This document shows, piece after piece, positions 44,000 through 55,152 of a stretch of 64,000 nucleotides of DNA. How positions within the stretch are numbered: position 1 is the first letter of the stretch; each line of letters opens with the position of its first letter. Below the pieces are notes generated by a model, which saw only the letters and a program-made list of their open reading frames with translations, searched no databases and had not been told where the DNA came from. The position numbers and the translations under genes are program-made. Source of the stretch: Artocarpus heterophyllus (Eukaryota; Streptophyta; Magnoliopsida; Rosales; Moraceae). The DNA is taken from positions 20,545,460 through 20,609,459 of the forward strand of contig CM046341.1 in the NCBI GenBank assembly GCA_025403435.1. The letters run 5' to 3'.

Positions 44000-45323
44000 G
44001 AGAATAATCTCCTTGGAGCGAATTGATAGTTCGAGTATTGAGCTGGTCGAGAAGGCGAATTATGTTGACCCAAGGGACGATTGGAGGACGACCATTTAGA
44101 TGTACATATGTGATTGTTGGCTACCTGAAGACAAGCAGACTGCAAGAAAGATCAAAGTTCAAGCTGCAAGACACTGCTTGATCGATGGAAAACTTTATAG
44201 GCATTCTTTCATGAGACCTTATCGTCGATGTCTTGGGGAAGATGAGGTCGAGAAAGTCATTCAAAATGTCCATAAGGGATCGTTCAGCAATCATTGAGGT
44301 GGGATATCACTAAGCAATAAGGTTAAAAGGCAAGGATTCTATTGACCAACAATGTAGAGCGACTGTGAAAACTTCACTCGCAAATGCGATAGCTGCTAGA
44401 GGCACGCTCCCATCATGCACCAACCAGCTGAAGAACTTTCCTCAGTCAGTTTGCCCTATCCTTTCATGAAGTACTCAATGGATGTGGTCAGACCGTTTCC
44501 TCTGGCTCTTGGACAAGTAAAGTATCTCCTTGTTTTCACAAATTATTAATCCAAATAGGTCAAAGTTGAAGCATTTGCTGATGTTAAAGAATGAGATGTT
44601 GAAAGGTTTATTTAGAGGAATATCATCTGTTGGTTAAGAGTTTCAAGGGAGATCGTCATCGATAAAAGCTCTCAATTCTTCTCCTTGTCCTTCAAGAAAT
44701 TCTGTCGCTATTGGGACATTATTTTAAGCTTTTCAGCACCAAGGTACCCACAAGGAAATGGCCAAGCAAAAACAACAAATAAGACGATCGTGAAGAATCT
44801 AAAGAAGAAACTTGAGGCAAGAAAAGGACGTTAGGTCGAGGAACTCCCGATGGCACTTTAGGCCTATCAGATGACACCGAGAAGGGTGACTAGCAAATCT
44901 TTTTTTTGGCTCGTGTATGAAACAGAAGCTGTTATTCCTACAGAGGTAGTTGTTTGAGATCTTCGCGTTGATTATTCACTCCTAAATGAAGCGAAGAATG
45001 ATGATATGATGCATGATGCATTGGACTTCATAGACGAGAAAAGGGACAAAGCCTTCTATTGCATTGGGTGTTATCAGTAAGCCGTAGCCAAATATTACAA
45101 TCAGAAGGTTAAAGTTAGGAAATTCCAGGAAGGAGAACTTGTGCTCAGAAAAGTCTTTTAGAATACAAAAGAAGCTTACACTAGAAAATTGGCGGCTAAT
45201 TAGGAAGGCCCTTATCAAATTCGGTCAGTTGTTGAAGACGGAGAATACAAGTTGGAGAGGCTAGATGGATCACTTATTACTAAGAGCTGGAACGCAAATC
45301 ATCTAAGGAAGTATTGCGTGTAA
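44000..45323 (+). pseudogene. Tat integrase
   Basis: The zinc-binding region includes RHCLIDGKLYRHSFMRPYRRC and VHKGSFSNH, where GxCGxH has lost its Cys, and an RKCDSC-type CxxC near 44385. The catalytic core begins at YSMDVVRPFP (first Asp; WGMDIVGPFP in relatives) and includes IDKSSQFFS (the Asp-containing IVxDNGxQF block). SAPRYPQGNGQAKTTNKTIV has Lys where the catalytic Glu (QAE) is expected. The end VRKFQEGELVLRKVF ... GPYQIRSVVEDGEYKLERLD, then SWNANHLRKYCV and TAA at 45321 is the conserved Tat C-terminus. There are at least nine in-frame stops. Confidence 0.9.
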
Positions 45324-46300
45324 TACTCATTTCACTTTATGATTATGTAATTGAATTACACTTTGGCCTGATCCCCATGCATGGGGTATGTAGGCAGCTC
45401 ATGGACTGTAAATGAGTGCAGCCATTTTATTAATTCAAATTTTATTTCCCCAAGATTATTGACAAATTTTTCTTAGGATAAGTAGCAAAGCTTTGTAATG
45501 CCACTTCAAACTCGACCAGCTCGATCCGAATGCTCTTGCATGACATCTTCATGGACTACTGGATCCGACTAGCTCGATCAGAAATCGATTTTATAACGCC
45601 ATCATCATGGCTATATTTTAGACTCGACCAGGTTGATCTAAATGCATTCATTACGGCCCAATTTTGGACTCGACCAGTTCAATCCAAATGCCCTTCCTCT
45701 ACCATCTTCATGGCTTACTTTCAGACTCGACCAGCTCGAACCGAATGCTCCTACATGCCATCTTTATGGCTCCTTTGGACTCGATAAAGTTGATCCCAAT
45801 TTCCTCGTGAAACTTCCATGACTGTCTTAAGTTTGGACTCGATCAATTTGATTTGATAAGTACACCTGGAAGACTGATGCTGTCGTCATGCTTTTAACAC
45901 CAAAGTGGATTCGATCAAGTCTCTTAGAGCTCGGTCTTGTGTCATTATTTCCATTGTCCATGTCAATACATGGTTCGACCAACTTTTTTAAAGTTTGATA
46001 TACGCCGTGCTAATGGCTCAATCAATCAACATTGATCCATCAATATCCATTTAATCAAATTTTTGCCATCATCATGGCATCTCTTTGGCACGATAGTCAA
46101 ATTTAGCATTCTAATAGCTTGATGGCCTCCCAATTTCTTTTTCAAAATTGGCCAACTGTTTGATCGCCATACATATTATATGAAAGCACGAGAAATTTAA
46201 AACTGAATTAATGAAGTTTGGTGCTAAATTTCATTGGACAAAATAAAGCTGTTCGATACAGATTAAAAGAGATACACAATGATTCAAATATAAACTAATT
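45324..46300 (+). other. Tat 3' region: non-coding part with tandem repeats
   Basis: After integrase, a GGGGTATGTAGGCAGCTCATG-like phrase (45387-45405) follows; similar phrases are common after integrase in Tat elements. The next stretch is the tandem array described separately. No sense-strand gene is recognisable. Confidence 0.6.
45505..45925 (+). repeat. Tandem repeat, about 46-58-base unit, in the Tat 3' region
   Basis: GACTCGACCAGCTCGATCCG-type units recur at about 45510, 45562, 45621, 45667, 45723, 45778, 45836 and, more weakly, 45905. Each is followed by AATGC and CATCATGGCT-like blocks. Units diverge by several bases, so the array is old. Confidence 0.8.
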
Positions 46301-46689
46301 ATTTTCACTAGTCTCCTCCCTTCGCAGGTTGAACACTTTGTCCCTTGGTTGGCTCGACAATGGGGGGATCCGTGAATTCACCACTTGGTGAGAACAGTAT
46401 TTGGCTCAGGGGCAGAAAGATCGAAGGAAACATCTTGATGGGCCGATTCACCTTTGTTAATGACTTAAATAGTCGAGTCGTCTATCGATAGTAGATCTAG
46501 CAATTCTTTTATCTCTTCATCGATCACTTCGACGCTAAGTTGGCCTGACTTGAATTCTAACAAGGCCTTAAGTTGTACCTTGAAAGAAGAAATGCCGTGG
46601 ACCTCGAGTAACTACTCCTTGATTTCTTCAATATCTTTGTCTTTCGTAGCCACTATCTTCTTCAGCTCATCAACTTCTTCCTTGCAAAG

Positions 46690-48400
46690 TCAAAGGCTAC
46701 TAGGCAAGCTCAGCACCTTTTCGTTTGACCTGTTTAATGCGTCGGCCGTGTCATTGAGCTCCTTTTGCTTGTTGTCTTTCTCGATTTTAATCTTCCTTAG
46801 CTCTTCTCCAAGCTCTCTATTTTTCAAAAGCTCTTGCTCATATTTGTGAGCAGTCTTGTTCGCAAAGAGATTGTGAAGCAAAAGAGCTTGCATGATGGAA
46901 TTTTAGTATGAAACGATACGATTGAAGCCAACTAGATTGAACATGCTTCAGCAATTTACCTGTCCCATTGCTGCAGCCGATTTATTGTAGAACCAAGCGA
47001 ATGGCTTCCCTCCAAGAAGTTCCTTATCTTTGCTAAAGTAAAAATTTATGGCCACTCTTGTCGTCGCCTCTCTCTCTTGAATAATGTTGACGTCTTCTAG
47101 GACATCAAGGGTTTTCTTGGGAACCCTTTGTTCGGCATCCCTAGTCAAAGCAAAAGGCTTTCCATCCTTCCTTTTCTTCGTTGGTGGGGGCTGTATGTCA
47201 AAGGGAGGAGGTGGAGGGAGATCGGACGAAGCGGTAGGAGGAGTCACTTCTTTTGGTACTGATGGTTCACCAGTACTGCTCCTCTTCTTGGCGGCTTTGT
47301 CCACAGCTTTCTTTTTTTGCATCTTTCCAATCGAGGGTAGTGTATCTTCATGGCTGACAGTGCGGCTTCTGCGAGATGAACGTCTTCATCTGATAGAGGA
47401 GTTATATAGTTGGATGGACCGTACAATCGTTGAAGTGCACTATAGCATACAAAGACCCAATCGACTCATTTTTGGAAATCGAATAGGAATACATGTTGGG
47501 ATTTCTTTGAAGTACTTCCAAATTGACAACTTCCCAAGTCGATCAGGTTGCAAGATTTCAGCCCAAGTTCGACCTTCTAACGCAAGCAGTGCGCTCAACC
47601 TTGCATGAAACCTCTCGTCAATTGGAGCCGGGTGATTCAGCTCATAATTTGCAAAGAAAAAGAGCACTTGAGATCAGTCGAAATTACTACTTGAAATAAA
47701 CGCAAGTATTGAGGCTTACCAATGTGACCAAAAGCAAATGGGAAAGAAAATCTAGCAGTCAGCTCAAAGGAATCGCGGTTGATCGACATAAAGAAGTGTC
47801 TTTTTTCCCAATGTCTACCCACATTAACAAATTCTCTTATGAGTTGCTTCGACTGTCGGTACATGAAGTAGAAGCGACCCAAGTTTTTGCTGTTCGGCTT
47901 CAAGTAGTAGCAATGAATGAAATCATAAATATCAAAGTTGATCTTGGCCTCTTCGATTAGAACCATCAAGGCTATCAGTAGTCGAATTCCATTCAACATT
48001 TGCTACATCATGGAGATGTAAAAGTGACCAATAATCACCATCATGAACTCGGGGATCGGTAGACAAAGATCGAGCTCGAACCATTTGGTGTACACACAAA
48101 ACTAGTTATCATTTTGCATGTCTACTCATTCATTGGGGTAAGGCAGTCAAATTTCTACTGAAGATGGGACCCCATACTTTGATCTTATTGTTTGCAAATC
48201 TCCCTCTATCAAGATAGATTCTAGGTTCTTCGTAAAAAAGGACACTCCTTTGGTTCGAGAAATATACTTCCTTTTTTCTAGCGGTTTGATTTGATCGACC
48301 CTTGTCCAGGGACCAGCTAGCCGGTTTCGCTCTTCCCATTGGTTCGTTTCCTCTCTATTGGTCCTGGCACCACCAATTCTGGCACCCGATTCGAACATGG
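46690..48400 (-). pseudogene. Antisense extra ORF of the Tat element (Transposase_28 / 'putative gypsy type transposon' family)
   Basis: This gene-like region lies on the opposite strand to gag-pol, between integrase and the 3' LTR. One minus-strand frame from 48398 carries a basic N-terminus, then LESILIEGDLQTIRSKYGVP. Four in-frame stops lie between 48149 and 48003, around FCVYTKWFELDLCLPIPEFM. Next comes LLIALMVLIEEAKINFDIYD, LGRFYFMYRQ and HWEKRHFFMSINRDSFELTA. This is the order of the plant family named Putative gypsy type transposon, usual wording YGIPxSVxLRxP, FFxAGLRFPLxP. Later pieces in shifted frames are ELNHPAPIDERFHARL (47440-47667), a Pro/Lys-rich segment (46948-47322) and a coiled coil (46690-46893). 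Small introns may separate them. Such extra ORFs are known in Tat elements; their role is not established. Confidence 0.75.
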
Positions 48401-49185
48401 ACTTGTTGGCGAATCATTTCATCCATTTCCCTTTCATCGCTGCTCGACCAAGGGTCCTTGCCGCTGCTAGAGCTTGAATCGATGCTAACCGCCTGGAGCT
48501 TGAATCAATGAGAACTGCCTTTGACATTCTTACCGAAACAGGTTTATCAATGGAAATCTAGGGTTTCGAAGATCAAAAAGCCAAAGAATCCTAAAATCTA
48601 GGAAGGTTTCAACAGTTCGTGAGTGTTCTAAACTTGCGACAGCCAAATAGGTTCAGCAATCACCAATTTTCTCGTAAAATGAGGTGTATTTTGTATCAAA
48701 ATGCTCGAAATTAGAAGAAAAACAAGATTGTGGAAAGAAAATCGCAAGAAAATCAAAAGAAAAGAAAGAAATCTTGCTTGGAAATCGTCGAGACACTCTA
48801 AGAAACGGAGAGAAAATCACCTTGAGTTTAAGGAAAGAGAAGCGAAATGAAGAGGTGAGAGAAAATGTGAGTTATATACTACCTAGAGATGTCTGATCAT
48901 CGGTTAAGATCAATTCAAAACCATTTGATTCAAGGGCTAGGATTTGGAGTCTTTTCGAGTTCCTGCTTAAACCGAGCCGGTGTTGTTTCGAATCAGGCAT
49001 ATACGTCAATGCTATAGAGATATTTTGGAGCCTGCCAATCATGTGATGACACGTGTTGCATTAAGTATCATGATTTTTCAAGGAAAGGCAATGATTCAAG
49101 CACGGATGCAAGATATCAATCAAGGTGACGTGTTGTCAGACTAGAGCTTGACTTTTAATCACTCATGTAGTTGATTACATTGACT
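48401..49185. other. Tat 3' region between the antisense ORF and the purine tract
   Basis: The minus-strand promoter of the antisense ORF should lie here. I see an A/G-rich stretch (48715-48860) but no clear TATA box. A sense frame at 48684-48896 is Lys/Glu-rich and comes from that purine-rich sequence. Confidence 0.45.
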
Positions 49186-49206
49186 AAAGAGTGGGGGGCT
49201 AACTGT
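49186..49206 (+). other. Polypurine tract region of the Tat element
   Basis: AAAGAGTGGGGGGCTAACTG directly precedes the 3' LTR start TGAGGTG. The G-rich core is the likely plus-strand primer. Confidence 0.7.
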
Positions 49207-49936
49207 TGAGGTGTAATTTAGTCGGGCCCAAAGTGCTGACAAGCCCAGTCAGCCCAATGCTAAAACTAATCGAATAGATCGAATAGAATCAACTGACTGA
49301 AGTCCAATCAAATTGACGTCGTTTGGTTCGATTACCTACGTGGTTGGAGGCATTCGATTTTCTTGCCCACTCTGGATAATTCGTATTCATTTCCCAAGTC
49401 TTCATTCAATCTAATCGATCGCCATGAGTTGACAGTTATTAGCATGAACTGATGGTTATAGCACATCTAGTCGTGGACCGAAACATGGGGGAGGCATGAT
49501 TCTTGTAGTCTATTGCCAATCAACACATGTCCCACTACTGTGGTTACTTATAGTGTGTTGTCCCCCTCTACCAGATGGTTTGGAGCCTCGATTCTTCCTC
49601 ATCCTCTATATAAGGGGATGGTTGTTTCATTATATGATACACAAAAATAGATACAAAAACTCTGCCCATTTGCTTTCTCATCTATTCCTACTCTTTTGTA
49701 CACTAAATATTATAGTGAATTACAGTGAACGTAGCTCTTCTTTAACAGAGTGAACCACTATAATCTCGCATGTCATTCTTATTGCGGCATCATTTTGTTT
49801 ATTTCACTCTAATCTTGCACTTTAACCCAAGCTAATAGGTCCATTTAACGGTGATTTAAAGGCCCAGGTTCCTTGAACAGAACTTTAACAACCCAATTTA
49901 GAGTTTTAACATTTGATTGTAGATCCACCGTCTACA
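49207..49936 (+). repeat. 3' LTR of the Tat element
   Basis: The LTR is 730 bp, with start TGAGGTGTAATTTAGTC, a TATA box (CTATATAAGG) near 49606-49616 and end CCACCGTCTACA. It is uninterrupted and defines the insertion edges of the nested solo LTR in its partner. Confidence 0.95.
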
Positions 49937-49941
49937 GCTAT

Positions 49942-50120
49942 CTGGAACTTTCTTGCTTGGCTTGTGATATATTAAGCATTCCAATATCTACTATTGCATC
50001 TGAGTTTGCCTTTAGCTTTGGAGGATGAGTGTTGGATCAATAAAGGAGTTCACTCAAACCTAACATAGGTGATGCATTTGTTTGTACTAGCGATTGGCTA
50101 TTTAGAGATAAAGGTATATT
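49942..50120 (+). pseudogene. hAT transposase C-terminal end, beyond the Tat insertion
   Basis: The hAT dimerisation domain continues in frame as YLELSCLACDILSIPISTIA, then SEFAFSFGG, stop, VLDQ, stop, RSSLKPN and ends FVCTSDWLFRDKG before a GT splice donor. This is the conserved ASESAFSxGGRVLDxYRSSL block of the hAT family, with TGA and TAA at the usual Arg and Tyr positions. A short third exon may begin at 50195 after an AG acceptor. The split between FWKGN (37330) and YLELS (49938) marks the insertion point of the Tat element. Confidence 0.9.
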
Positions 50121-51030
50121 TATTTATTTCTATATATTTTTGTTTATTGTTGGTCTTATAATTTATTATTTTAACCATTTAAGTTTATATGTAGAAAATA
50201 AAAAAAATCAATTCGTATGGCTATAAATCACATCACTGAAGATGTTTTTAGTTTGGATATTAACGAGCCTACTATCGGATCTACTCAAAGCTCTCATAAC
50301 CCCAACACTTCAACTACACTGGAAGGCAATATGCATTTTCTAATGTTTATATTATTAGCTTTGTTGATTTGTTGTTTAATTTGTTGCTTTGTTTAACTTT
50401 GTTATTCTTTTAAATCTTAAACAGGTTGAAATAGTTGAAGACTTTTGGAGAGTGCTTGGAGCTTGGATTTAGGGACCTCATTTTAAGCTCAAGAAGATTG
50501 ATGTTTTATGCACTTAGACTATTTATTATTAGGCCTATGCACTTAGACTGTTTATTATTAGACCTTTGGAGAGGAACATTTGGACGTTGGTTATGTTTTG
50601 AATTTCGATTTGGATATGTTTGTTATGTTTGAAACTTATTCTGAGTGTTTTGTTATATTTTGTGACTAGGCATGACATTACTTGGATAGTTTTACATACC
50701 TAGTAGTAGTAGGCTAGTACTAATTAGATATTGTGTGTTTGTTAATTTTCTTTCTTAGCTTTCTTTTCTTTATTTTTTTAAATTTTCAGTTAATTGGGTC
50801 ATAAACATGCCATATACGTGTTTTTATTGTGTCAACCTATCATGACTCGTTTAGTGATCGTGTTAATCGTGTCATCTTGTGTTACACGTGCCATAGGCAG
50901 TTTATGTTCAAGTTTGCACTTTAAACACATTTACTAATCATGTCGTGTTTGTATTCAGCCTAATCGTGTCGTATTATAATTATATTGACCCGAACACGAT
51001 ACACAAACACAAATATCCAACACTATAATA
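50121..51030 (+). other. hAT 3' region and right subterminal repeats
   Basis: AT-rich sequence with direct repeats (CTTAGACTRTTTATTATTAG near 50514 and 50541), then a cluster of ACACG/CGTGT motifs from 50810 to 51010. No further coding beyond a possible short third exon at 50195. Confidence 0.55.
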
Positions 51031-51458
51031 GTGCCTTAGTAGAGAGGCTAGCTAGAATTGGTAATAGGGGATTGTAACTAAGTTTCCTTTTCTCTCTTAT
51101 CTCCTATAAGCTCCTTCAATGGAGAAGAAATAATGGAGTCCTGTTCTCATTCGGCAAAAAGGACTTGATTTTTGGTGGCTTTTGATGTTCTTTGAAACCC
51201 CTCACATCAAGCTTTCTCGGTTAAGATCCGCCCAAGGGGACTTGGGCTATCGTCCGACAGAGGGGAGCTTTGGTCTCCTGTTGGGTTTAAGAGGAGCTCT
51301 GCAATGGCTGAAACTGAAAGCCCAAGATGGAATCTGCTTTTTGTCATCAGATTTTGAAGGAAAACCCCTTCATTCATCATCATCAAAAGAAAGAGAAGAA
51401 AAACCCGAATTCCCAAATACCAGAATTAATTAGAAATAAACGAAAAAAGGAATAAAGA

Positions 51459-51503
<45 letters not shown>

Positions 51504-52900
51504 TGGTAAAATCTACACTTTCGATTTTTTTCACGTTGACTGAGAGAAAAAAAAAAGTTGGAAATAACATAACCCCATCTCCTTCACCTAGCTCTTGGAG
51601 CTTTTTCCTTAGACTCTCTGCTAGTAAACATTATCAAAAATGGAGAAAAGTTTTATATTGAGGTTTCACAGTTTCGAAATCTTAAAATTTCTTCTCTTAG
51701 ACGCTCGGTTTAATTTTATCTAAAAAAAACTCCTCAAATTCATAGCCGTAGGAGGCACCAAATTATAGAAAATTATGACCCAACCTGCTATTCACTTCGT
51801 TTTTTGAATTCTTTTTATTCTCAAACTTTCTATTATGTGGTTTTGTTTTCCTTCAATTTTTTTCTTTTCCTTTTTCTTCCCCCTGTTTTGGCTTGTTTTT
51901 ATTCTGCTTGAGCTGAGAAGTTGAGACTTTGGAAGGAAGGAGGGAGATCAAGTGGTTGTGAGAATGACGATGATCGAAAACACAAGAAAGTTACGTGGGA
52001 TTCAACTTTTGTCACGTTTAATTTAAAAATGTTACTTCGTCGTATTTTTCCACGGATCCCTACAAGAAAAAGAAATAAACTGCCCATTTAATGAATCCAA
52101 ATTTAACTTTTACCAATCCATCAGCTCCACTGGTTATATCCGGTTCAGCAACAATTAGAATCAAAATTATACAACAAAAAGTAGCCACATGGAACTTATA
52201 TATGATAAGTAATGTCATTTTAGGTGGCTGATGATCCACCACATAGCAGACGTAGCCTCCATCCATGGAAGCAAAATTATATATATATATAGAAAAGGTA
52301 ACTTTCTTTCTTTCTCAATAACTTTCTTTGTTTCCACTTTTACTTGTTCATATTTTTTTAACGTTTATTTATTTATTTTTTTTGCAAAAGGCTTATCTAC
52401 AATCCAATTGTTGCAAAATTACAATATATATATATTTTTTAAAACACGTTTTTCCTCTTGTTGTTCATCTCAATTAAACAATTTTTTACCCGCTCACGGT
52501 TTCATTTTAGCAAATTCAATGTTGGTGTTAACAAGGTGTTAAAAACTACATAAGGCCTCTATTATGAAAAGAATTAAAAAAAAATAACAAAACGGTAATC
52601 AAAACTTTTAACGCGTTATAGAACTTTAAAAATTACTCCCACGTGCATTGCACGTGACGGCTAACTAATATGTATATATATGTGTGTATATATATATGAA
52701 CAAGTTTTCAATGATTACCATTCTAATAAAGGTATGTTTTAATAACAAGTGATGATGTGACGTAATAAGAATTCAACCTCATTAATTGTCATAATTTTTT
52801 GTCAACTATTCATTTAATTATGACCATCATATTTATATCAAACAACTGATGATAATAATACCTATTGGAAACATAATCATTAAAACTACACCTATATATA
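51031..52900. other. Intergenic sequence with TA microsatellite
   Basis: A 40-base AT/TA dinucleotide run occupies 51462-51501. Frames at 51182-51433 (plus) and 51207-51416 (minus) overlap each other and match no family I know. Further short TA runs lie near 52278-52291 and 52676-52698. Confidence 0.5.
52640..52656. repeat. Perfect 7+3+7 inverted repeat containing two G-box cores
   Basis: CACGTGCATTGCACGTG: each arm contains CACGTG, the plant G-box, and the spacer is ATT. It may be part of a repeat-element terminus or a regulatory site. Confidence 0.6.
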
Positions 52901-52916
52901 TACAATATATATAAAA

Positions 52917-53670
52917 TTGTGAATGCATTTTTGCCCGTGAGGTTGACAAATGGCATGGGTTCCTTTTCTTTTCTTCTCTTCTCTTTTTTTTCTTATTCTT
53001 TTCTTTATTCATTTTTTACATTTGCTTCTTTTTTTTTTTTGGTATTTGCCTTTTTTTTGTACTTGCATATTTAGTCCTTTATTTTTCTCATTTTTGTGTG
53101 TGTGTGTGCGTGCTTTTTTTTTTTGCTTTTCTCTTCAATTTTCCTATTAACAACTTTTTTCTTTTAAATATTATCTGCTTAACTTTTTTTTTGGAAAAAT
53201 GAAGGAAATAGCATATTTTTGAAACTTTTTGAATTAAATAACATGTATGAAAATGTTTATAGTAAAAAGCAGATTTATAATATAAATTATAAATAACTTA
53301 TTTATTATATAAATAAGAATTATTTACATTTTAAATAAAGAGCAAAATATATTATTTAGACCATAAATTTGTTGTTTATTACAAATATTTTCAAAATTTA
53401 CTATTTACTATAATTAGTTTTGAAAAAGTTTTATTTACTACAATTTTTTCTATACTATATACATAGGAGTGTGAACGTGCTTTTGTACATGAGGTTGACA
53501 CGTGACATGGGTTTTCTTTTCTCTTCTTTTCCCTTTTGCTTATTTATTCATTCATTCATTCATTTTTTACTTTTTGGTTCAATTTTTTTAATTCTTTTTT
53601 AGCTTTTCTCCTAAATTTTCTGATTAACAACTTTTTTTCTTTTAAATATTTTCTACTTAACCTTTTTCTT
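52917..53670. repeat. Direct repeat pair of T-rich blocks
   Basis: The block at 52917-53190 (from GAGGTTGACAAATGGCATGG) recurs at 53467-53670 (from GAGGTTGACACGTGACATGG). Both end in AACAACTTTTTTCTTTTAAA-like sequence. The separation of about 550 bases suggests a local duplication. The Phe/Leu-rich frames in both blocks are composition artefacts. Confidence 0.7.
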
Positions 53671-55150
53671 TTACTAAACCAAACTATCAGAAGAGTAATG
53701 AAATAAAACAAAATTTATAAGATATATATGTGTGTGTATATATATATATTATTTCATCTATAAAATGGGAAAAAATGCACATGTAAGATACGTGCTTCTT
53801 ATTAATATATATATATATATATATATATCTTAGTATTGATTCCAATAATTCCTCGTATGGAATTCTATGCTTCAAATTTTAGCGTTATTTTATCAAACGT
53901 AACCTTCAAGTTTTATTCTTTTTCCTTTCTATTTAAACTAAATACTTTTTGGTCAAAATTTTCTCCAACTATAACGCTCATAAATATTTTTCTCTAAGTG
54001 TTTTACTCAAATAATTTCTTTTCAGTATGTTCCTACATACATGTTTTTGTCATGGAATCCTTTTAAATACTTTCATTATATATACCGCATAAATGATTTA
54101 CTATCTAATTTTTCATCTTAAAACTTCTATCCTTTTGAAATGTGCTCTATTAGACCTTTGAAATTATTAAAGGAATAAAAACTTATTAAAACAAATATTT
54201 AAAGAGATTTTAAATTTTCCTATCAAAAAGGTGGAAAAAAAAATACATACGCAAAGCAAAGCGCCTGCTCATCACTAGTGAAATAAAAAGACAAATAAAA
54301 AAAAGCAGAAAAGGAAAAAAAAAAAAAAAAAAAAAAGCGTCAATGACGCTTAGTGCCTTAGAATAAGATACATACTTATTTACACAAAAGTACATATACA
54401 TACATACATACACACATAGATTACCAAAACAATTTATATTCAATAACAAGGCAACAGCTAAAGTTTAGTATAAAGAAATTAGTTGACAAAACATTGAAAA
54501 TGTGCTTTAGAATATCAGACCAGTATAGTATTAAACAAAGTAATCTACTAGTTCCCTATGCGCAATTGAACATACAATCTTTACCCGACATTTCAACTAG
54601 TATAGTACTAACCTAAAAATGTGCACACCCGAGAAGGGTAGATTGTACACTTTCCTTTAGTTGCAAAATATAGCTGCATGCAAATTTGGTACGACAAAAA
54701 ATCAATACAATTGAATTATATTATCACACTTTGTCATACTCAGAAAGGATTGGTCGGTGGCAACATTAACTGCACGTATTTTCAAATGAGTACATTCAGT
54801 TATCTCTCTATTCAATTATGTATTCTTGATGAATATGCTGCGGCACTACCCCGTATCATTTTTTTGTGTGTGTGTGTATACATGTATGTATGTATGTGTG
54901 TATATAATATAAGCCTCTCATTTTTTTAAGGTATATATGAATGCATAGATAGCATAGTGGTCCAAATGACCAAATATCCAAATATCATATTGATAATATA
55001 ACAGTACTGCTAGCTCTGTCCAAATAACAATGAACAGATAGTAAAAGCTAATAAAGTTTAATTTTGGGAAGGGAGAATCCGCTTTCACTATTTTAAGGTA
55101 TTGCTAACTATTTAAGTTATAAAATCATTCTTACGGCAATTGCATTTATA
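53671..55150. other. Intergenic low-complexity sequence
   Basis: TA/TG microsatellites at 53722-53750, 53802-53829 and 54866-54906, and a 22-base A run at 54315-54336. No gene is recognised on either strand. Confidence 0.5.
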
Positions 55151-55152
55151 AT

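Larger units (their letters stand above)
37340..49936 (+). mobile_element. Complete Ty3/Gypsy Tat-lineage element inserted in the hAT transposase
   Basis: The 5' LTR (37340-39680, containing a nested solo LTR) and 3' LTR (49207-49936, 730 bp) share the start TGRGGTGYAATTTAG and the end CCACCGTCTACA. The flanks TCTAT (37335-37339) and GCTAT (49937-49941) are probably a 5-bp target duplication with one mismatch. A Lys-tRNA PBS, gag, protease, RT, RNase H, a second RNase H and integrase follow in order. A 3.9-kb 3' region with an antisense ORF comes next, then a purine tract. The second RNase H and the long 3' region are typical of the Tat lineage. Stops and frameshifts occur in every domain. 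Confidence 0.95.
32780..51030 (+). mobile_element. hAT transposon, interrupted by a Tat retroelement
   Basis: A hAT-type transposase gene (35023-37339 and 49942-50120) is flanked by subterminal regions rich in ACACGA/TCGTGT motifs. AATACGACACGAT near 32820-32832 on the left has a mirrored copy near 50965 on the right, with GACCCGAACACGATACACAA at 50987-51006. Such motif clusters are typical binding regions of plant hAT elements. The right end probably lies just after AACACTATA near 51026. The left end is eroded, so the boundary is approximate and no 8-bp target duplication could be confirmed. About 5.6 kb remains without the inserted Tat element. Confidence 0.7.

Noticed and set aside
53420..53602. 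Phe/Ile-rich frames around 53 kb, also 52950-53150
   Set aside because: They come from T-rich low-complexity direct repeats.
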